This document shows positions 32,776 to 33,959 of a DNA stretch of 33,959 bases, in pieces. Position 1 is the first letter of the stretch. Each line of letters starts with the position of its first letter. Made by a program: the position numbers and the translations under genes. The DNA comes from Flavobacteriaceae bacterium (GTDB lineage Bacteria > Bacteroidota > Bacteroidia > Flavobacteriales > Flavobacteriaceae): assembly GCA_030835825.1 (NCBI GenBank), contig JAURRA010000011.1:1-33959 (forward strand), read 5' to 3'. The notes below the pieces were generated by a model. It was given only the letters and a program-made list of their open reading frames with translations, had not been told where the DNA came from and made no database searches.

Positions 32776-32870
32776 ATACTGTAGGCCTTTCCTTGTTATA
32801 TGGCGGGTTTATGGTGTAAAATAAAATACACTAAGCCAGCTAATCGAGCTTTCATGTCTCCTTCGTTTGT

Positions 32871-32878
32871 TATCTTTG
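32871..32878 (+). promoter_or_regulatory. Bacteroidota -7 box for gpmI
   Basis: TATCTTTG is an exact match, ending 14 bases before the ATG at 32893. Confidence 0.6.
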
Positions 32879-32892
32879 GCTAAAAATTTTTG

Positions 32893-33959
32893 ATGTCCAA
32901 AAAGGTACTTTTAATGATATTAGACGGCTGGGGTCATAGCAGTAATCCAAAAGTTTCAGCCATTGAACAGGCCAACACCCCATTTATTGATAGTCTTTAT
33001 AAAAATTACCCGAATGCCACTTTGCGAACCGATGGATTGTATGTAGGTCTCCCAGAAGGTCAAATGGGAAACAGCGAAGTCGGTCACATGAATTTGGGAG
33101 CTGGACGGATTGTCTACCAAGATTTGGCTAAGATCAATTTGGCCACCCGTGATGGCAGCCTAGGCAATAATATTATGCTTAAAAAGGGCTTTGAAGTGGC
33201 CAAGAAAAATGGTGTCAATGTCCATTTTTTGGGTTTAGTTAGCGACGGCGGTGTTCACGCTCATATCGAGCATCTTTTTGGGCTAATTGATGCAGCAGAG
33301 GACGCTCAAATTCCCAATTATTTTATTCACGCCTTTACAGATGGCAGAGATGTTGATCCCAAATCTGGTTTAGGTTTTATAAGAGATTTAGAACAAAAAC
33401 TCCATGCAACATCGGGACAATTGGCAAGTGTTACTGGTCGTTATTACGCTATGGATAGAGATCAAAGGTGGGAAAGGGTTCAATTGGCCTATAACGCTTT
33501 GGTGCATGGCCGAGGCACCATGGTTACAGACGTTCCATCGGCCATTCAAAAATCGTATGATGAAGGCGTAACAGATGAATTCATCAAACCTATTTTGGCT
33601 GAAACTAATGGCGCACCTCTCACTACCATCAAAGATGGTGATGTGGTAGTTTTCTTTAATTTTAGAACTGATAGAGGACGACAATTGACCCAAGTGATTT
33701 CGCAGCAAGACATGCACGAGATGAATATGAAAGCGCTCAAACTACATTATATTACCATGACTAATTACGACGAAGGTTTTAAAAACGTTGAGGTGATGTT
33801 CGAAAAAGATAATCTCTCGGCGACCTTGGGTGAAGTGCTTGAAAAACACAACAAAACACAAATTCGTATTGCCGAGACTGAGAAATATCCTCACGTCACC
33901 TTCTTCTTTTCTGGCGGTAGAGAAAAACCGTTCGACGGAGAAAAGAGAATATTAAGAAA
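32893..33959 (+). CDS. gpmI: 2,3-bisphosphoglycerate-independent phosphoglycerate mutase (3' end beyond window)
   Basis: About 355 codons are visible with no stop before the window edge; the family is about 510 residues, so roughly two thirds is present. It interconverts 3- and 2-phosphoglycerate in glycolysis using two Mn2+ ions. The start MSKKVLLMILDGWG holds metal ligand Asp11, and the phosphoserine intermediate is Ser61 in GQMGNSEVGHMNLGAGR. LGLVSDGGVHAH, FTDGRDVDP, GRYYAMDRDQRWER and FNFRTDRGRQ are all as in iPGM. Confidence 0.95.
   Translation, partial: MSKKVLLMILDGWGHSSNPKVSAIEQANTPFIDSLYKNYPNATLRTDGLYVGLPEGQMGNSEVGHMNLGAGRIVYQDLAKINLATRDGSLGNNIMLKKGFEVAKKNGVNVHFLGLVSDGGVHAHIEHLFGLIDAAEDAQIPNYFIHAFTDGRDVDPKSGLGFIRDLEQKLHATSGQLASVTGRYYAMDRDQRWERVQLAYNALVHGRGTMVTDVPSAIQKSYDEGVTDEFIKPILAETNGAPLTTIKDGDVVVFFNFRTDRGRQLTQVISQQDMHEMNMKALKLHYITMTNYDEGFKNVEVMFEKDNLSATLGEVLEKHNKTQIRIAETEKYPHVTFFFSGGREKPFDGEKRILR

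Noticed and set aside
1-33959. tRNA genes, CRISPR arrays, insertion sequences, integrases, phage or toxin-antitoxin genes
   Set aside because: None was seen on either strand; intergenic gaps are under 150 bases and hold no repeat arrays or tRNA-like cloverleafs that I could recognise.

Overview
The window is AT-rich chromosomal DNA from a member of the Bacteroidota, most likely a marine-type flavobacterium (order Flavobacteriales). Four things point there. The left edge holds the end of a type IX secretion (type B sorting domain) protein. Many genes are preceded by the Bacteroidota sigma factor -7 box TAnnTTTG instead of E. coli-type promoters, and Shine-Dalgarno sites are mostly absent. The gene order PASTA/rluD - ddl - coaD - Nudix - pyrE - SRPBCC - birA - rsfS - ftsH - cdsA - psd - ACBP is typical of flavobacteria. 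The FtsH, ValRS and LipA sequences read as ordinary for that group. Coding density is very high, no stretch over 150 bases lacks a gene, and I saw no tRNA, rRNA, CRISPR array, insertion sequence or phage gene.

Layout. 1-2.5 kb: tail of a secreted protein, a sugar-type nucleotidyltransferase, two tandem rhodaneses (one lipoprotein, one cytosolic) and a secreted YceI protein. 2.5-5 kb (minus strand): yaaA, rluD and a membrane-anchored two-PASTA protein. 5-8.9 kb: ddl-coaD, a convergent Nudix hydrolase, pyrE-SRPBCC and a convergent birA. 9-13.1 kb: an operon rsfS-ftsH-cdsA-psd-ACBP (ribosome silencing, membrane proteolysis, phosphatidylethanolamine synthesis, acyl-CoA binding). 13.1-16.3 kb: valS (minus) and a secreted DUF1573 protein. 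16.4-21.4 kb: aminotransferase-murB, a small Cys-rich membrane protein with a sigma factor, lipA, and convergent lpxK. 21.4-24 kb: a Nif3-like protein, a coiled-coil protein whose zinc ribbon has lost its cysteines, and a lipoprotein MsrA.

24.1-31.7 kb is the main accessory block: a tightly packed, same-strand operon for catabolism of kynurenine through 3-hydroxyanthranilate. It encodes kynureninase, kynurenine 3-monooxygenase, a RidA-type protein (probable 2-aminomuconate deaminase), 2-aminomuconate semialdehyde dehydrogenase, an atypical SDR, 3-hydroxyanthranilate 3,4-dioxygenase and ACMS decarboxylase, with an O-methyltransferase coupled at the end. Together these take kynurenine to 2-aminomuconate and probably 4-oxalocrotonate. 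The presence of ACMSD and AMSDH says carbon/nitrogen catabolism, not NAD synthesis. Tryptophan dioxygenase and formamidase are not in the window, and neither are the canonical enzymes acting after 4-oxalocrotonate. The SDR is the only unassigned oxidoreductase in the operon. The window ends with tatA (minus), pepE and the start of gpmI.

I found no wholly new defence or mobile system. The observations most worth following are the SDR without the YxxxK catalytic pair inside the kynurenine operon, the zinc-ribbon protein with all four ligands replaced, the coupled O-methyltransferase, the Cys-rich protein/sigma factor/lipA group, and -7 boxes that almost touch the start codon.
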